Part shown: positions 25,330 through 34,604 of the stretch, piece by piece
Numbering within the stretch: the stretch's first letter is position 1
Layout: each line of letters starts with the position of its first letter
Origin: Alteribacter lacisalsi
GTDB taxonomy: Bacteria > Bacillota > Bacilli > Bacillales > Salisediminibacteriaceae
NCBI RefSeq assembly: GCF_003226345.1
Contig: NZ_PDOF01000002.1
Coordinates: forward strand, 620,001-684,000
DNA length: 64,000 nt
Reading direction: 5' to 3'
Position numbers and translations under genes: made by a program
Notes under the pieces: model-generated
What the model saw: the letters and a program-made list of their open reading frames with translations, nothing else
What the model was told of the DNA's origin: nothing
Database searches by the model: none

Positions 25330-26208
25330 GTGCAGAAGACGATTTCCCTGAAAGGTCCTTACAATTTTGACCAGGCGCTCGTACGCCTCGCGCCGGACCC
25401 ATGGACCGATCCGGATCCTGAAACACGTACGTTAAGGCTCGGAATTCTCTCCGGAGAAAAACCGGCAGCTGTTACGATTAAAGCGACAGGATCGACGGAA
25501 AAACCTGAATTTACCATAGTCTCAGATGATTACACAGAAAATGAACAAACATTGATGCAGAATGTAGCAGCGGTGATGCAGTTTGACGTACCACTTGGGA
25601 AAATTGCAGCTCATCTGAGTGAAAACGGTCTTAAAGAAACGGTAAATCAAAGTTTTGCTGTTCCTTTTATCAGAGATGCCCAGCTTTTTGGTAGTCTTAT
25701 TAAAACGATCATTCATCAGCAGCTGAACATGACCTTTGCAGCTGTCTTGACGAACCGCTTTGTCCGCGGCTATGGTGAAGAAAAAGACGGCCTGTGGTTT
25801 TTCCCCTCCCCGGAAAGTGTGAGCCGGATTGAGCCGGAGGAGCTGCGTGAAATGCAGTTCAGCCAGCGCAAAGCCGAGTATGTCATTGATACGGCCCGGT
25901 GGATCATAGAAGAAGGGATCCGCCTGGAGGAGTTCACACATCTCACTGATGCAGAGATTGAAGCACTCCTTACAAAGAGAAGAGGAATCGGGCGCTGGAC
26001 AGCGGAAAATTTCATGATGTTCGGACTCGGCCGTCCGAACTTATTTCCAGTCGGAGATATCGGTGTCCAGAACGCGTTAAAAAAAGAATACGGGCTTGAC
26101 CAGAAACCGGATGTTCCGTTCATGGAGGAAGCATCCGCAAAATGGGCCCCTTACAGAAGTTACGCCACGCTTTACTTATGGAACAGTCTCGGTAACGGAC
26201 CGTCCTGA
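25330..26208 (+). CDS. DNA-3-methyladenine glycosylase II (AlkA type, YfjP-like)
   Basis: A 292-residue base-excision repair enzyme removing alkylated purines. The N-terminal half resembles the AlkA-type accessory domain; the C-terminal half has the helix-hairpin-helix-GPD core [18 protein letters not shown] followed by the catalytic Asp in [12 protein letters not shown], and IHQQLN as in AlkA. GTG start at 25330. Next to an RlmCD-type gene, as in B. subtilis yfjP-yfjO; the 17-bp gap suggests co-transcription. Confidence 0.9.
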   Translation: MQKTISLKGPYNFDQALVRLAPDPWTDPDPETRTLRLGILSGEKPAAVTIKATGSTEKPEFTIVSDDYTENEQTLMQNVAAVMQFDVPLGKIAAHLSENGLKETVNQSFAVPFIRDAQLFGSLIKTIIHQQLNMTFAAVLTNRFVRGYGEEKDGLWFFPSPESVSRIEPEELREMQFSQRKAEYVIDTARWIIEEGIRLEEFTHLTDAEIEALLTKRRGIGRWTAENFMMFGLGRPNLFPVGDIGVQNALKKEYGLDQKPDVPFMEEASAKWAPYRSYATLYLWNSLGNGPS

Positions 26209-26225
26209 ATGGAGGAGAACGATTA

Positions 26226-27620
26226 ATGCAGAACCAGAAGAATAAACAGACACAGGTCTCAATGAAAACGGGGCAGCGTTTCCCCCTTACGATAAAACGA
26301 TTAGGTATTGACGGGGAGGGCGTCGGTTATTTTAAACGCCAGGTCGTTTTTGTAAAAGGCGCTTTACCCGGCGAAGAAATCGTATGTGAAGTTACGAAGG
26401 TGCACCGGAAATTCGCCGAGGGAAGAGTACGGAAAATCAGGAAAGCTTCGCCTGATCGGACAAAAGCACCGTGCCCCTACTACGACCGCTGCGGCGGCTG
26501 CCAGCTTCAGCATCTATCCTACGAGGGCCAGCTCCGCGAAAAGAAAGACGTGGTGCGCCAGGCATTTGAGCGCTATACAAAACTCAGCCTCGACCGTATT
26601 GAGTTTCCCGATACGGTTGGCATGGAGGACCCGTGGCGCTACCGCAACAAAAGCCAGATGCAGGCTGGGAACGCTGATAATAAGCTGATTGTCGGCCTTT
26701 ATCAGACCGACAGCCACCGCCTGATTGACATTGAGGAGTGTATCGTCCAGCATCCTAAAACGGATGAAGTGACACGTACGGTAAAAGAAATTCTTGAGCA
26801 TCTGAACATTCCGGCTTACAACGAGAAAAAACGGACAGGTGTGATCCGCACGATTGTGACGCGCGCCGGATTTGAAACAGGAGAAGTCCAGGTGGTGCTT
26901 GTGACCGCAACGGACAAGCTTCCGAAAGAAGACCTTGTGGTCGAAAAGATTATGGAGCGGCTTCCATTCGTGGAGTCTGTCGTGCACAACGTGAACAGCC
27001 GAAAAACCTCCCTTATTTTCGGTGACGAGACGAGAGTCCTTGCAGGGAAGGAAAAAATCCGGGAAACGCTTGGGGATCTAAGCTTTGATCTGTCAGCCCG
27101 TGCCTTTTTCCAGCTCAATCCGGTTCAGACGAAAAAGCTGTACGACCTTGCCAAGGAGGCAGCCGCCCTTACAGGCAAGGAAAAAGTCGCTGATGCGTAT
27201 TGCGGCGTTGGAACGATCGGACTTTGGCTCGCAGACGGAGCGAAGGAAATCCGCGGGATGGACGTGATCGAAGCTTCAATCGAAGACGCCAGAAAAAATG
27301 CAGCCAGGCTTGGCGTGGATCACGCTGTCTATGAGGTCGGAAAAGCGGAAACATGGCTCCCGAAATGGAATCAGGAAGGATGGAAGCCGGACGTACTCGT
27401 GGTGGATCCACCTCGCAGCGGACTTGACGATTCCCTGCTAGATACAATTCGCCGCGTTAATCCGAAACGTATCGTATACGTTTCCTGTAACCCTTCCACC
27501 CTTGCAAAAAATACAAACGTACTTGTAAAGGGCGGCTATCGGCTTAAAAAGCTTCAGCCCGTTGACATGTTCCCGCAGACTGCCCAGGTGGAGGCGGTTG
27601 CGTCATTCGAGCTGTCGTAG
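26226..27620 (+). CDS. 23S rRNA (uracil-C5)-methyltransferase, RlmD/RlmCD type
   Basis: A 464-residue SAM-dependent enzyme that methylates uracil in 23S rRNA. Order: N-terminal TRAM domain (about 15-75), the 4Fe-4S motif [14 protein letters not shown], a central RNA-binding domain, and a Rossmann methyltransferase domain with [22 protein letters not shown] and the catalytic [11 protein letters not shown]. Matches B. subtilis YfjO/RlmCD paralogues. GGAGGAG precedes the ATG at 26226. Confidence 0.93.
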   Translation: MQNQKNKQTQVSMKTGQRFPLTIKRLGIDGEGVGYFKRQVVFVKGALPGEEIVCEVTKVHRKFAEGRVRKIRKASPDRTKAPCPYYDRCGGCQLQHLSYEGQLREKKDVVRQAFERYTKLSLDRIEFPDTVGMEDPWRYRNKSQMQAGNADNKLIVGLYQTDSHRLIDIEECIVQHPKTDEVTRTVKEILEHLNIPAYNEKKRTGVIRTIVTRAGFETGEVQVVLVTATDKLPKEDLVVEKIMERLPFVESVVHNVNSRKTSLIFGDETRVLAGKEKIRETLGDLSFDLSARAFFQLNPVQTKKLYDLAKEAAALTGKEKVADAYCGVGTIGLWLADGAKEIRGMDVIEASIEDARKNAARLGVDHAVYEVGKAETWLPKWNQEGWKPDVLVVDPPRSGLDDSLLDTIRRVNPKRIVYVSCNPSTLAKNTNVLVKGGYRLKKLQPVDMFPQTAQVEAVASFELS

Positions 27621-27636
27621 TTGACTACTAACCTGC

Positions 27637-27664
27637 TTCAGGGATCATTCCCTGGAGCTGTTTT
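27637..27664 (+). terminator. Probable terminator of the RlmCD-type gene
   Basis: Eight-pair stem (27637-27644 with 27649-27656, one G-U) with TCAT loop; four T residues follow after three other bases. Confidence 0.55.
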
Positions 27665-27690
27665 CATGCCTGTTGCTGAATGCACCTGCC

Positions 27691-28007
27691 AAGTCCGGTC
27701 ATTTCTCTGAAATGAGAGTGAGTTATGTCCGAACTTCCGGCAAGTTGGGACATTTCTCTGATATGAGAGTGAGTTATGTCCGAACTTCCGGCGAGTTGGG
27801 ACATTTCTCTGATATGAGAGTGAGTTATGTCCGAACTTCCGCCAAGTTGGGACATTTCTCTGATATGAAAGTGAGTTATGTCCGAACTTCCGGCAAGTTG
27901 GGACATTTCTCTGATATGAGAGTGAGTTATGTCCGAACTTCCGGCGAGTTGGGACATTTCTCTGATATGAGAGTGAGTTATGTCCGAACTTCCGGCAAGT
28001 CCGGATA
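27691..28007. repeat. Tandem array of 51-bp hairpin-forming repeats
   Basis: Six full units start at 27691, 27742, 27793, 27844, 27895 and 27946, plus a partial unit from 27997. The four interior units at 27742-27945 differ at only a few positions. In each, AAGTTGGGACAT pairs with ATGTCCGAACTT (11 of 12 positions) and an inner CTCT/AGAG stem caps it, so the array is a row of stem-loops. Because 51 is a multiple of three, both strands stay open and give spurious repetitive ORFs. The outer edges both carry AAGTCCGG rather than the interior AAGTTGGG. Confidence 0.92.
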
Positions 28008-28143
28008 CTTTAAAGGTATTCCCCAACAGTTTGATAAAAAGGGCTCAGGCATGGTATAAGAGTAAAAGAAACAGTGACATTATGTTTTAATGCTGGGATT
28101 GAGGATCCAGAAATCCCATCATAATGAAAGGATTTGAGTTTGA

Positions 28144-29142
28144 ATGATGAAAGATAATTTCTGGGCTGAGTTACCGCGCCCATTTTTTATACTGGCACCA
28201 ATGGAAGACGTTACAAATGTTGTTTTTCGGCATGTCGTGAGTGAAGCGGCAAGGCCTGATGTGTTTTTTACAGAGTTTGCAAATTCGGAAAGTTATTGTC
28301 ATCCGGAAGGAAAGAAAAGTGTGCGCGGGCGTTTGACTTATACAGAGGATGAACAGCCGATTGTTGCTCACATCTGGGGTGATAAGCCTGAATACTTTCG
28401 GGAAATGAGCATTGGGATGGCTGAACAGGGCTTTCGCGGTCTGGATATTAACATGGGCTGCCCGGTACCTAATGTCGCACAGCACGGAAAGGGGAGCGGC
28501 CTGATCCGCCGTCCGGAGGTTGCAGCAGAATTAATACAAGCTGCAAAAGCAGGAGGGCTGCCCGTCAGTGTAAAGACGAGGCTCGGATACACAGAGGTGG
28601 ACGAATGGAAGGAATGGCTGGCGCACATATTGGAACAGGACATTGTGAATCTCTCCATTCATCTGCGGACAAGAGAGGAAATGAGTAAAGTGGATGCTCA
28701 CTGGGAGCTGATCCCGGAAATTAAAAAACTTCGTGACCGGATAGCACCGGATACACTATTAACGATAAATGGGGACATTCCCGACCGTCAGACAGGCCTT
28801 GAACTCGCCAGCAAATATGGTGTGGACGGGGTGATGATCGGCCGTGGTATCTTCAGTAATCCATTTGCTTTTGAAAAGGAGCCGAGAGATCACAGCAGTC
28901 AGGAATTACTTGATTTATTAAAGCTGCATCTGGATCTTTACGATAAATATTCAGAGCTGGAGCTGCGTTCGTTCAAGGCTCTTCATCGATTTTTTAAGAT
29001 TTATGTCAAAGGATTCCGCGGAGCCAGTGAATTAAGAAATCAATTGATGAGTACAGAGTCAACTGATGAGGTGCGTGCATTGCTTGATCACTTTGAGGCA
29101 GAGAATCCTGATGTAATGGGTAACCATCAAAAGGTACTTTAG
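28144..29142 (+). CDS. tRNA-dihydrouridine synthase
   Basis: A 332-residue FMN enzyme reducing uridines to dihydrouridine in tRNA. It shows [15 protein letters not shown] (FMN-binding N-terminus), the catalytic Cys in [19 protein letters not shown], and the phosphate-binding [14 protein letters not shown]. Position after the RlmCD-type gene parallels yfjN in B. subtilis. The ATG at 28144 has AAAGGA at a rather long 11-base spacing. A second ATG follows immediately (28147). Confidence 0.92.
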   Translation: MMKDNFWAELPRPFFILAPMEDVTNVVFRHVVSEAARPDVFFTEFANSESYCHPEGKKSVRGRLTYTEDEQPIVAHIWGDKPEYFREMSIGMAEQGFRGLDINMGCPVPNVAQHGKGSGLIRRPEVAAELIQAAKAGGLPVSVKTRLGYTEVDEWKEWLAHILEQDIVNLSIHLRTREEMSKVDAHWELIPEIKKLRDRIAPDTLLTINGDIPDRQTGLELASKYGVDGVMIGRGIFSNPFAFEKEPRDHSSQELLDLLKLHLDLYDKYSELELRSFKALHRFFKIYVKGFRGASELRNQLMSTESTDEVRALLDHFEAENPDVMGNHQKVL

Positions 29143-29288
29143 AAAGTTTAAGACCTGTATAGTACCATCATGTGTCGCGCAGGCAGAACATGGGTAAACT
29201 TTAGTAAAACAGGTATGCTTTCAGCTGGGCGGCTAAAAAAGGCTGAGGATTTTCCGGCGAAGGCAACTGCGTCTGGGGGAATATTACA

Positions 29289-30029
29289 ATGCTTCGAAAA
29301 GCTATGCTTCTCGCGATCATTGTCATCGCCGCTTCGCTTTCGGCCGGGTGCTTAAACGAACGGGAAAACACCGCCGAAGAACGGGAGCCGCCAATTGATA
29401 TACAGGTACTATATGAGTCACGCCAGGATGCAGAAACCGAAGTACCGCTTCTCATCCGGGTTACCCAGGGTGGTGAGCCTCTTGATACTGCAGAGGAAGT
29501 CATGTTTGAAGTATGGCGCCACGGGCAGAGTACCGAAGCTGCCGTGCTTGAGGCAGAAGCGCTGGGAGACGGCATGTACGAAAGCATGTACCACTTTGAA
29601 GAGGATAACTATTACTACGTGCAGCCAAGGGTTAAAAACGGAGACCGCAGCACCACCCTCGTATCCGAAATTATCGTAGGCAGATTTACCGTAAACCGTA
29701 ACCCGGATCAGGTTCCGGATCTTCCGTCGGAAATGTTCGTCTCCTTCGGCCTTCAGGAAGGTGTTGCTGCCGGTGAACCTTCCGTTGTGAAATTACAGGT
29801 GAACTGGGAAGACGAGCCGTGGGAGGAAGCAGACGTACGTTTTGAAATTACTAATACAGAAGGGCATACAAGCTCAGTTGAAGCTGAAGAGACGGCTCCC
29901 GGAGAATATCACGGGGAGCACACTTTTGAGGCACTGGGAGAGTACAGCGTCATCATCTATATGGAAAAAGACGATGTAAGTGAACAGCTGTCGGATGTGG
30001 TGAAAATTGAAAGTGATGAGGGTGAATAG
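29289..30029 (+). CDS. Lipoprotein with two FixH/YtkA-like domains
   Basis: A 246-residue predicted lipoprotein: signal peptide with lipobox LSAGC (Cys at residue 20). Two similar Ig-like halves follow (about 40-130 and 140-235); each shows the pattern of an EV(M/R)FE-(V/I) strand, then GDGMYESMYHFE or APGEYHGEHTFE, as in YtkA/FixH domains. Such proteins are surface-exposed; proposed links to copper or envelope functions are not supported by metal-binding residues here. GGGGGA precedes the ATG. Monocistronic. Confidence 0.8.
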   Translation: MLRKAMLLAIIVIAASLSAGCLNERENTAEEREPPIDIQVLYESRQDAETEVPLLIRVTQGGEPLDTAEEVMFEVWRHGQSTEAAVLEAEALGDGMYESMYHFEEDNYYYVQPRVKNGDRSTTLVSEIIVGRFTVNRNPDQVPDLPSEMFVSFGLQEGVAAGEPSVVKLQVNWEDEPWEEADVRFEITNTEGHTSSVEAEETAPGEYHGEHTFEALGEYSVIIYMEKDDVSEQLSDVVKIESDEGE

Positions 30030-30033
30030 AGTA

Positions 30034-30063
30034 GGTGCCGGGCCATGGCCCGGTGCCTTTTTT
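30034..30063 (+). terminator. Terminator of the lipoprotein gene
   Basis: An 11-pair stem centred on CCGGGCC-AT-GGCCCGG (two G-U pairs outside) followed by TTTTTT. Confidence 0.9.
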
Positions 30064-30092
30064 GCTGCAGGAGAAAACTTATCTCCTTAGAG

Positions 30093-30121
30093 TTGACCAC
30101 CATGTATATACAAGCTATAAT
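30093..30121 (+). promoter_or_regulatory. tre operon promoter (sigma-A)
   Basis: TTGACC (30093-30098), 17-bp spacer, TATAAT (30116-30121): a near-perfect sigma-A promoter about 100 bp upstream of treA. Confidence 0.85.
30102..30113. promoter_or_regulatory. TreR operator inside the promoter spacer
   Basis: ATGTATATACAA contains the palindrome TGTATATACA, close to the TTGTATATACAA operator known for B. subtilis TreR. It lies between -35 and -10, so bound TreR would block RNA polymerase; trehalose-6-phosphate would relieve this (known for the family). Confidence 0.75.
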
Positions 30122-30151
30122 TACAGCGGAATTCCCCGGTTTGTATTTGCC

Positions 30152-30167
30152 TTGAATACGGTTTCAA
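30152..30167. promoter_or_regulatory. Candidate cre site (CcpA)
   Basis: TTGAATACGGTTTCAA matches the cre consensus WTGNAANCGNWWNCAW at all but one fixed position and lies about 30 bp downstream of the -10 box, where it would act as a roadblock. Confidence 0.6.
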
Positions 30168-30219
30168 TCGAACAATTTTGGGGGAACATGTAAGAGACGA
30201 AATGATGGAGGGTTGTACG

Positions 30220-31902
30220 ATGCAGATGAATGAATGGTGGCGAAAAAGCGTCGTTTATCAGATTTACCCGAAAAGTTTCAACGACACGATGGGAAATGGT
30301 GTCGGAGATATAGAAGGCATTATTCAGAAGCTTGATTACTTAAAGGACCTCGGAGTGGACGTGATCTGGCTGACTCCGATCTACAAATCCCCGCAAAAGG
30401 ACAACGGCTATGACATTAGCGACTACTTCAGTATTCACGAAGAGTACGGAACGATGGAAGATTTCGACCGTCTTCTTGAAGAAGCCCACAAGCGTGACCT
30501 CAAAATCATAATGGATATCGTTGTGAACCATACATCCACTGAGCACGAGTGGTTCAGGGAATCCGCTTCTTCAAAAGAAAACCCGAAGCGGAACTACTAC
30601 ATCTGGAAAGACCCGGTGGACGGTGCAGAGCCGACAAACTGGCAGTCCAAATTCGGCGGAAACGCGTGGCAGTATGAAGAAGCCACCGGACAATATTACC
30701 TGCACCTGTTTGATGTTACTCAGGCCGATGTGAACTGGGAGAACGCAGAAGTCCGCGAGCGCGTATACGACATGATGCGCTATTGGTTTGATAAAGGCGT
30801 AGACGGTTTTCGTCTGGACGTCATCAACCTCATTTCCAAAGACCAGGACTTCCCGAACGACGACGGCTCTGTTCCTCCTGGAGACGGCCGTAAGTTTTAC
30901 ACAGACGGTCCCCGCGTGCACGAATTCATGCAGGAAATGAACCGTGAAGTCTTTTCAAAATACGATGTACTCACAGTTGGCGAAATGAGCTCCACTACGA
31001 TTGACAATTGCATTAAGTACACGCGCCCGGACAGAAACGAACTGTCGATGACATTCAACTTTCATCATCTCAAGGTGGACTATCCGAACGGGGAAAAATG
31101 GACTGCAGCCGATTTTGATTTCCTGCAGCTGAAGGATATTCTCTCTACGTGGCAGGAGGAGATGCACAAGGGAGGCGGCTGGAATGCCCTGTTCTGGTGC
31201 AACCACGATCAGCCCCGTGTGGTGAGCCGTTTCGGAAATGATGAAGAATACCACCGTGAATCAGCGAAAATGCTGGCAACTACCGCTCATATGATGCAGG
31301 GAACCCCTTATATTTACCAGGGCGAGGAATTCGGCATGACCGATCCCAAATTCGATTCGATCAACGAATACCGTGACGTGGAAACCCTGAACATTTACGA
31401 TATTAAACGCCGGGAAGGAGTTCCTGAAGAGGAGCTTATGGCAAGCATAAAGCAGAAATCACGCGATAACTCACGGACCCCGGTTCAGTGGGATGATTCT
31501 GAAAATGCCGGGTTTACGACAGGAACACCATGGATTAACGTTGCGTCAAACTACAAGCAGATAAACGCAGAAGCGGCAGTTGCCGATCAGGATTCGGTAT
31601 ACTATCATTACCAGAAGCTGATCCGCCTGCGTAAGACATATGACATTATTACCCACGGAAGCTACAAACTGCTTCTGCCTGAAGATCCGCAGTTATTCAC
31701 TTATATCCGCGAAACAGGAAATGAGAAGCTGCTCGTCGTGAACAATTTTTATGCTGAAGAAGCGTCTTTTGAAAGCCCGGTCGATCTTTCAGGATTGAAC
31801 AGCGAGATTCTGATTTCAAACTACACCGATTCACCTGAAAATCCTGAAGCTCTGACTCTTCGCCCGTATGAATCTGTTGTTTATCATCTGAAAAAAGCGT
31901 GA
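30220..31902 (+). CDS. treA: Trehalose-6-phosphate hydrolase
   Basis: A 560-residue GH13 enzyme cleaving trehalose-6-phosphate to glucose and glucose-6-phosphate. Catalytic residues by position: Asp200 (GFRLDVINLISK), Glu255 (VGEMSS) and Asp330 (NHDQPR). The N-terminus WWRKSVVYQIYPKSFNDT and the block FPNDDGSVPPGDGRKFYTDGP occur in TreA/TreC. The adjacent treR and TreR operator support this over oligo-1,6-glucosidase. The ATG at 30220 has GGAGGG seven bases upstream. No treP (PTS permease) is present next to it. Confidence 0.9.
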   Translation: MQMNEWWRKSVVYQIYPKSFNDTMGNGVGDIEGIIQKLDYLKDLGVDVIWLTPIYKSPQKDNGYDISDYFSIHEEYGTMEDFDRLLEEAHKRDLKIIMDIVVNHTSTEHEWFRESASSKENPKRNYYIWKDPVDGAEPTNWQSKFGGNAWQYEEATGQYYLHLFDVTQADVNWENAEVRERVYDMMRYWFDKGVDGFRLDVINLISKDQDFPNDDGSVPPGDGRKFYTDGPRVHEFMQEMNREVFSKYDVLTVGEMSSTTIDNCIKYTRPDRNELSMTFNFHHLKVDYPNGEKWTAADFDFLQLKDILSTWQEEMHKGGGWNALFWCNHDQPRVVSRFGNDEEYHRESAKMLATTAHMMQGTPYIYQGEEFGMTDPKFDSINEYRDVETLNIYDIKRREGVPEEELMASIKQKSRDNSRTPVQWDDSENAGFTTGTPWINVASNYKQINAEAAVADQDSVYYHYQKLIRLRKTYDIITHGSYKLLLPEDPQLFTYIRETGNEKLLVVNNFYAEEASFESPVDLSGLNSEILISNYTDSPENPEALTLRPYESVVYHLKKA

Positions 31903-31963
31903 TAAACTAAAATTTGTAAACAACCATATTGTGGCAGGACATTCTTCTTAAAGCGGTGATCTG

Positions 31964-32680
31964 ATGCAGAATAAATTCATTAAAATCTATAAGGATATCG
32001 CCGATCGGATTCAGCAGGGGGAGTATAAGTCCCAGACAAAGCTCCCCTCTGAACACGAGCTGATGTCGTATTATGATACGTCGCGGGAAACCATCCGGAA
32101 AGCGCTGAACCTCCTGTCTCAGAACGGCTTTATCCAGAAAGTGCAGGGCAAGGGTTCCATCGTTCTGGATGCCAGGAAGTTCGACTTTCCCATTTCCGGC
32201 CTCGTAAGCTTTAAGGAACTTGCAAAAAAGATGGGTGATAATCATCACACCTATGTGGAGAGACTGGAGCGTACCGAGCCGGGACCCTATATAAGGGACC
32301 AGCTTAGGCTCGAATCCGGCACCCTGGTCTGGGAAGTGGACCGCGTGCGCGAAATTGATGGGGAAAAAGTGATTCTGGATAAAGACTATCTGAGTACAGC
32401 ATTCATTGAAGACCTCACTGAAGACGTGTGCCGCAATTCGATATACGAATACATTGAATCGTCTCTCGGCATGACTATCAGCTTTGCCAAAAAAGAAATC
32501 ACCGTAGTTGAACCGACTGCCGAGGACCGGGACTTCCTCGATCTGGCCGGTTACACCAACATCGTAGTGGTAAAAAACTATGTGTACCTGGACGATGCGA
32601 GTCTGTTTCAGTACACCGAATCACGCCACCGCCCGGATAAGTTCCGTTTTGTGGATTTTGCCCGACGGACCAATGGCTGA
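31964..32680 (+). CDS. treR: Trehalose operon repressor, GntR family
   Basis: A 238-residue repressor. The N-terminal winged helix (LPSEHELMSYYDTSRETIRKALNLL) is of the GntR/HutC type; the C-terminal UTRA domain (about 80-235) binds the effector, expected to be trehalose-6-phosphate. It follows treA by 61 bp in the same direction, as in B. subtilis. The ribosome site (AAAGCGGTGAT) is weak, which would keep repressor level low. Confidence 0.92.
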   Translation: MQNKFIKIYKDIADRIQQGEYKSQTKLPSEHELMSYYDTSRETIRKALNLLSQNGFIQKVQGKGSIVLDARKFDFPISGLVSFKELAKKMGDNHHTYVERLERTEPGPYIRDQLRLESGTLVWEVDRVREIDGEKVILDKDYLSTAFIEDLTEDVCRNSIYEYIESSLGMTISFAKKEITVVEPTAEDRDFLDLAGYTNIVVVKNYVYLDDASLFQYTESRHRPDKFRFVDFARRTNG

Positions 32681-32721
32681 AAAAAAGGATGCGCCTGCTT
32701 TTTATGCAGGGCATCCTTTTT
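32681..32721 (+). terminator. Terminator of the tre operon
   Basis: AAAAAGGATG pairs with CATCCTTTTT; an inner CCTGC/GCAGG stem caps it. It starts right after the treR stop codon. Confidence 0.88.
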
Positions 32722-32810
32722 AGTGAAGAATCATGTTATTTCTGCCTTGCATCAGAGGAGTTTTAATACGAAGCTGCGATGAGGAGCGTATTCCTTCCCT
32801 TTTGCTTCAG

Positions 32811-32844
32811 CAAAAAAACGCAGTCAAATCCTCCTGACTGCGTT
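32811..32844 (-). terminator. Terminator of the 290-residue minus-strand gene
   Basis: AACGCAGTCA / TGACTGCGTT (32817-32826 with 32835-32844), perfect ten pairs; the A-run at 32812-32818 gives the T tail on the minus strand. Confidence 0.85.
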
Positions 32845-32866
32845 CTCAATATGTTTTATCATGTTT

Positions 32867-33739
32867 TTATCCTATTTTTTTGCTTTTCAGCACTGCAGCA
32901 ATGGAGTGGCGGATCTGACGGTCGGAAACCGTGTCATTGAGCCAGGCTTTCGGCGTTGCTCCGGCTGTCTGCTTTACCCGTTTAAACAGGATCGACAGAA
33001 CATTTTTAAGCAGGTTGGAATAGTGGATATGATCCATCCGGCCGGCAAGCGTGAGCAGCGACTCCACGATATCTTTCTGATCAAGAGGCACGGATTCGGC
33101 TGTGTTCAGAAGCAGGCGGCGAACGATTTTCACTTCGTTGTATTCCATGTAGTAGTCACAAATATCCTGGAGAACATCCGGATACTGATCAATTATATAA
33201 CCAAGCTCCGGTACCGAACTGTCAAACCGGTGGGCAGTCAGAAACGTAAATGATTTTCTTGCGTTTGCCATGTGAAGAGCTTCTCTCAACGCGAGCATGA
33301 TCAGAGAGTCCTCGTGTTTCCCTTCTGTTTTCTGAAGCATAAGCAGGCGTGAAGGGTACTGGTGCTTAATATCCTCCAAGTGTTCATCGATCAGATGTTT
33401 CATGATATTTTCGTTCTTCATTTTCGCATCGGGCTCCGTTTTTAAAGCGTCACGGAGATCATCCTGCGTCATTCTGTGCTTCTTTTTCCGCTCAGTGATT
33501 TCCTTGTAACGCTCAAGGGCGTTCGTTGAAGCCTGATTGGTTTTTCCGGAGAGATAAAACGAATCAAGGAAATTCCCTTCGCTTGACATTACCGCAAAAA
33601 TGACCGGTGTGTCCTGTTCGAAAAGAAGGACATGTGTTTTATTTTTCCCGATATGCTCCTCGTAACGGACGACGTAGTTGCGTGTACGGCCATCCATGGA
33701 AACTTTTTGACCGAGAAAGCTCTGAGGCAGACTTTTCAT
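32867..33739 (-). CDS. Uncharacterised 290-residue cytosolic protein
   Basis: No family recognised. The N-terminal 70 residues look beta-rich (YVVRYEEHIGKNKTHVLLFEQ; PVIFAVMSSEGNFLDSFYLSG); the rest is predicted helical, with Lys-rich linkers (ERKKKHRMTQDDL) and no membrane segment or signal peptide. AAGGTGA lies six bases before the ATG at 33739, and a perfect terminator follows the stop, so it is a real, monocistronic gene. Confidence 0.6.
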   Translation of the reverse strand: MKSLPQSFLGQKVSMDGRTRNYVVRYEEHIGKNKTHVLLFEQDTPVIFAVMSSEGNFLDSFYLSGKTNQASTNALERYKEITERKKKHRMTQDDLRDALKTEPDAKMKNENIMKHLIDEHLEDIKHQYPSRLLMLQKTEGKHEDSLIMLALREALHMANARKSFTFLTAHRFDSSVPELGYIIDQYPDVLQDICDYYMEYNEVKIVRRLLLNTAESVPLDQKDIVESLLTLAGRMDHIHYSNLLKNVLSILFKRVKQTAGATPKAWLNDTVSDRQIRHSIAAVLKSKKIG

Positions 33740-33828
33740 AAAAGGTCACCTTTCCTTTCGCGAGCCGGCTGCTGCCGGTTATTAGGTAGTAAGGTGTTCC
33801 TGAACGCTGCATCTGAGTGGTGGCTATG

Positions 33829-34041
33829 CTAATCTTGCCGGATAATTAAATAAATAATAAGACCGATAACAGGAAAAAAGAGCGTTCCAAAGAGAATCAG
33901 CAGACCGTATTCCTTACTGTTTCCACGGCGCTGGGAGTCCCGGTATGCCCAGATACTGGTGATGATATTAAGAATAAAAATGGTGAGGATGATGATCAGC
34001 GGGATAAAAAAGAAGGATAGTCCCGGGTCGCTCATCTGCAT
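33829..34041 (-). CDS. Small membrane protein with PLDc_N-like domain
   Basis: A 70-residue protein with two membrane helices separated by a short polar loop (SIWAYRDSQRRGNSKEYG), the arrangement of the PLDc N-terminal (PLDc_N) small proteins. Function unknown; related small proteins are often membrane anchors or toxin-immunity-like. GGGAGG lies eight bases before the ATG at 34041. Confidence 0.65.
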   Translation of the reverse strand: MQMSDPGLSFFFIPLIIILTIFILNIITSIWAYRDSQRRGNSKEYGLLILFGTLFFPVIGLIIYLIIRQD

Positions 34042-34186
34042 ATACGAAGCCTCCCTGTAAAGGTTCTCCCTCTATCATACCTCTTTACGCTCGTTTTGGA
34101 TAGGTGGTACCTTCGGAGGATACTGGAAAAGGGGTGAACCGAAAGAAACATGAACGCTCCTTTGATCCACCCCTGCCCACTTAACG

Positions 34187-34357
34187 CTATTCTTTTGAGT
34201 CTTTGCTCCGGGTATTGCGCTCGTCTGCCTCTTTCGCACGAGCCATCGCTTTTTTATCTTCTGTGTCAGCCAGTTCCTCGGAGTATTCCACAATTTCATT
34301 GTCCTCTGTATTGTGGGTTTCCTGACGACCCTGCTGGCGTTTCGGTTCTTTTTCCAT
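34187..34357 (-). CDS. yfhD: YfhD-family small protein
   Basis: A 56-residue hydrophilic protein. EIVEYSEELADTEDKKAM followed by ARAKEADER is the YfhD family pattern (SEELAD...AA-AD+R). Function unknown; in B. subtilis it lies in a sporulation-associated region. GGGAGGA precedes the ATG at 34357. Order yfhD-yfhE-yfhF on one strand is the same as in B. subtilis. Confidence 0.8.
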   Translation of the reverse strand: MEKEPKRQQGRQETHNTEDNEIVEYSEELADTEDKKAMARAKEADERNTRSKDSKE

Positions 34358-34377
34358 ATGTACGTCCTCCCTGGGAA

Positions 34378-34503
34378 CTATTTTGTATTTCGGCCTCGGG
34401 CCGCTGCCCGGTCTGCTGCTTTAAAATCACTCATAAACGACATTTCCTGGGCTTTGCTCATCGTCCTGCGTTCCTCTTTTGCCTGACGTTTTTTGCTTTC
34501 CAT
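34378..34503 (-). CDS. yfhE: YfhE-family small protein
   Basis: A 41-residue basic protein with TMSKAQEMSFMSDFKAADRA, the YfhE family signature (LSSAQEVxYxxEFKxADRA). AGGAGGT lies eight bases before the ATG at 34503. It ends 20 bp before yfhD begins on the same strand, so the two are probably co-transcribed. Function unknown. Confidence 0.78.
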   Translation of the reverse strand: MESKKRQAKEERRTMSKAQEMSFMSDFKAADRAAARGRNTK

Positions 34504-34571
34504 GCGTTCACCTCCTGCCGTCATATTTTCTAGTATGTGGAAAAATAAGCCGGATTATACGGTCTAAAGGT

Positions 34572-34604
34572 AAAAAAGAAGCCTGTCCTGAGGACGAGGC
34601 TTTT
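34572..34604 (-). terminator. Terminator of yfhF
   Basis: On the minus strand AAAGCCTCGTCC-TCA-GGACAGGCTT forms a bulged stem followed by CTTTTTT. It overlaps the end of yfhF. Confidence 0.75.

Noticed and set aside
27691-28007. Possible CRISPR array
   Set aside because: Repeats are contiguous 51-bp units without variable spacers, and no cas genes are present.
27664-28059. Long open frames on both strands encoding repetitive 17-residue units
   Set aside because: They follow from a 51-bp (17-codon) repeat without stops, are open on both strands, lack ribosome sites, and the units are explained by hairpin structure.
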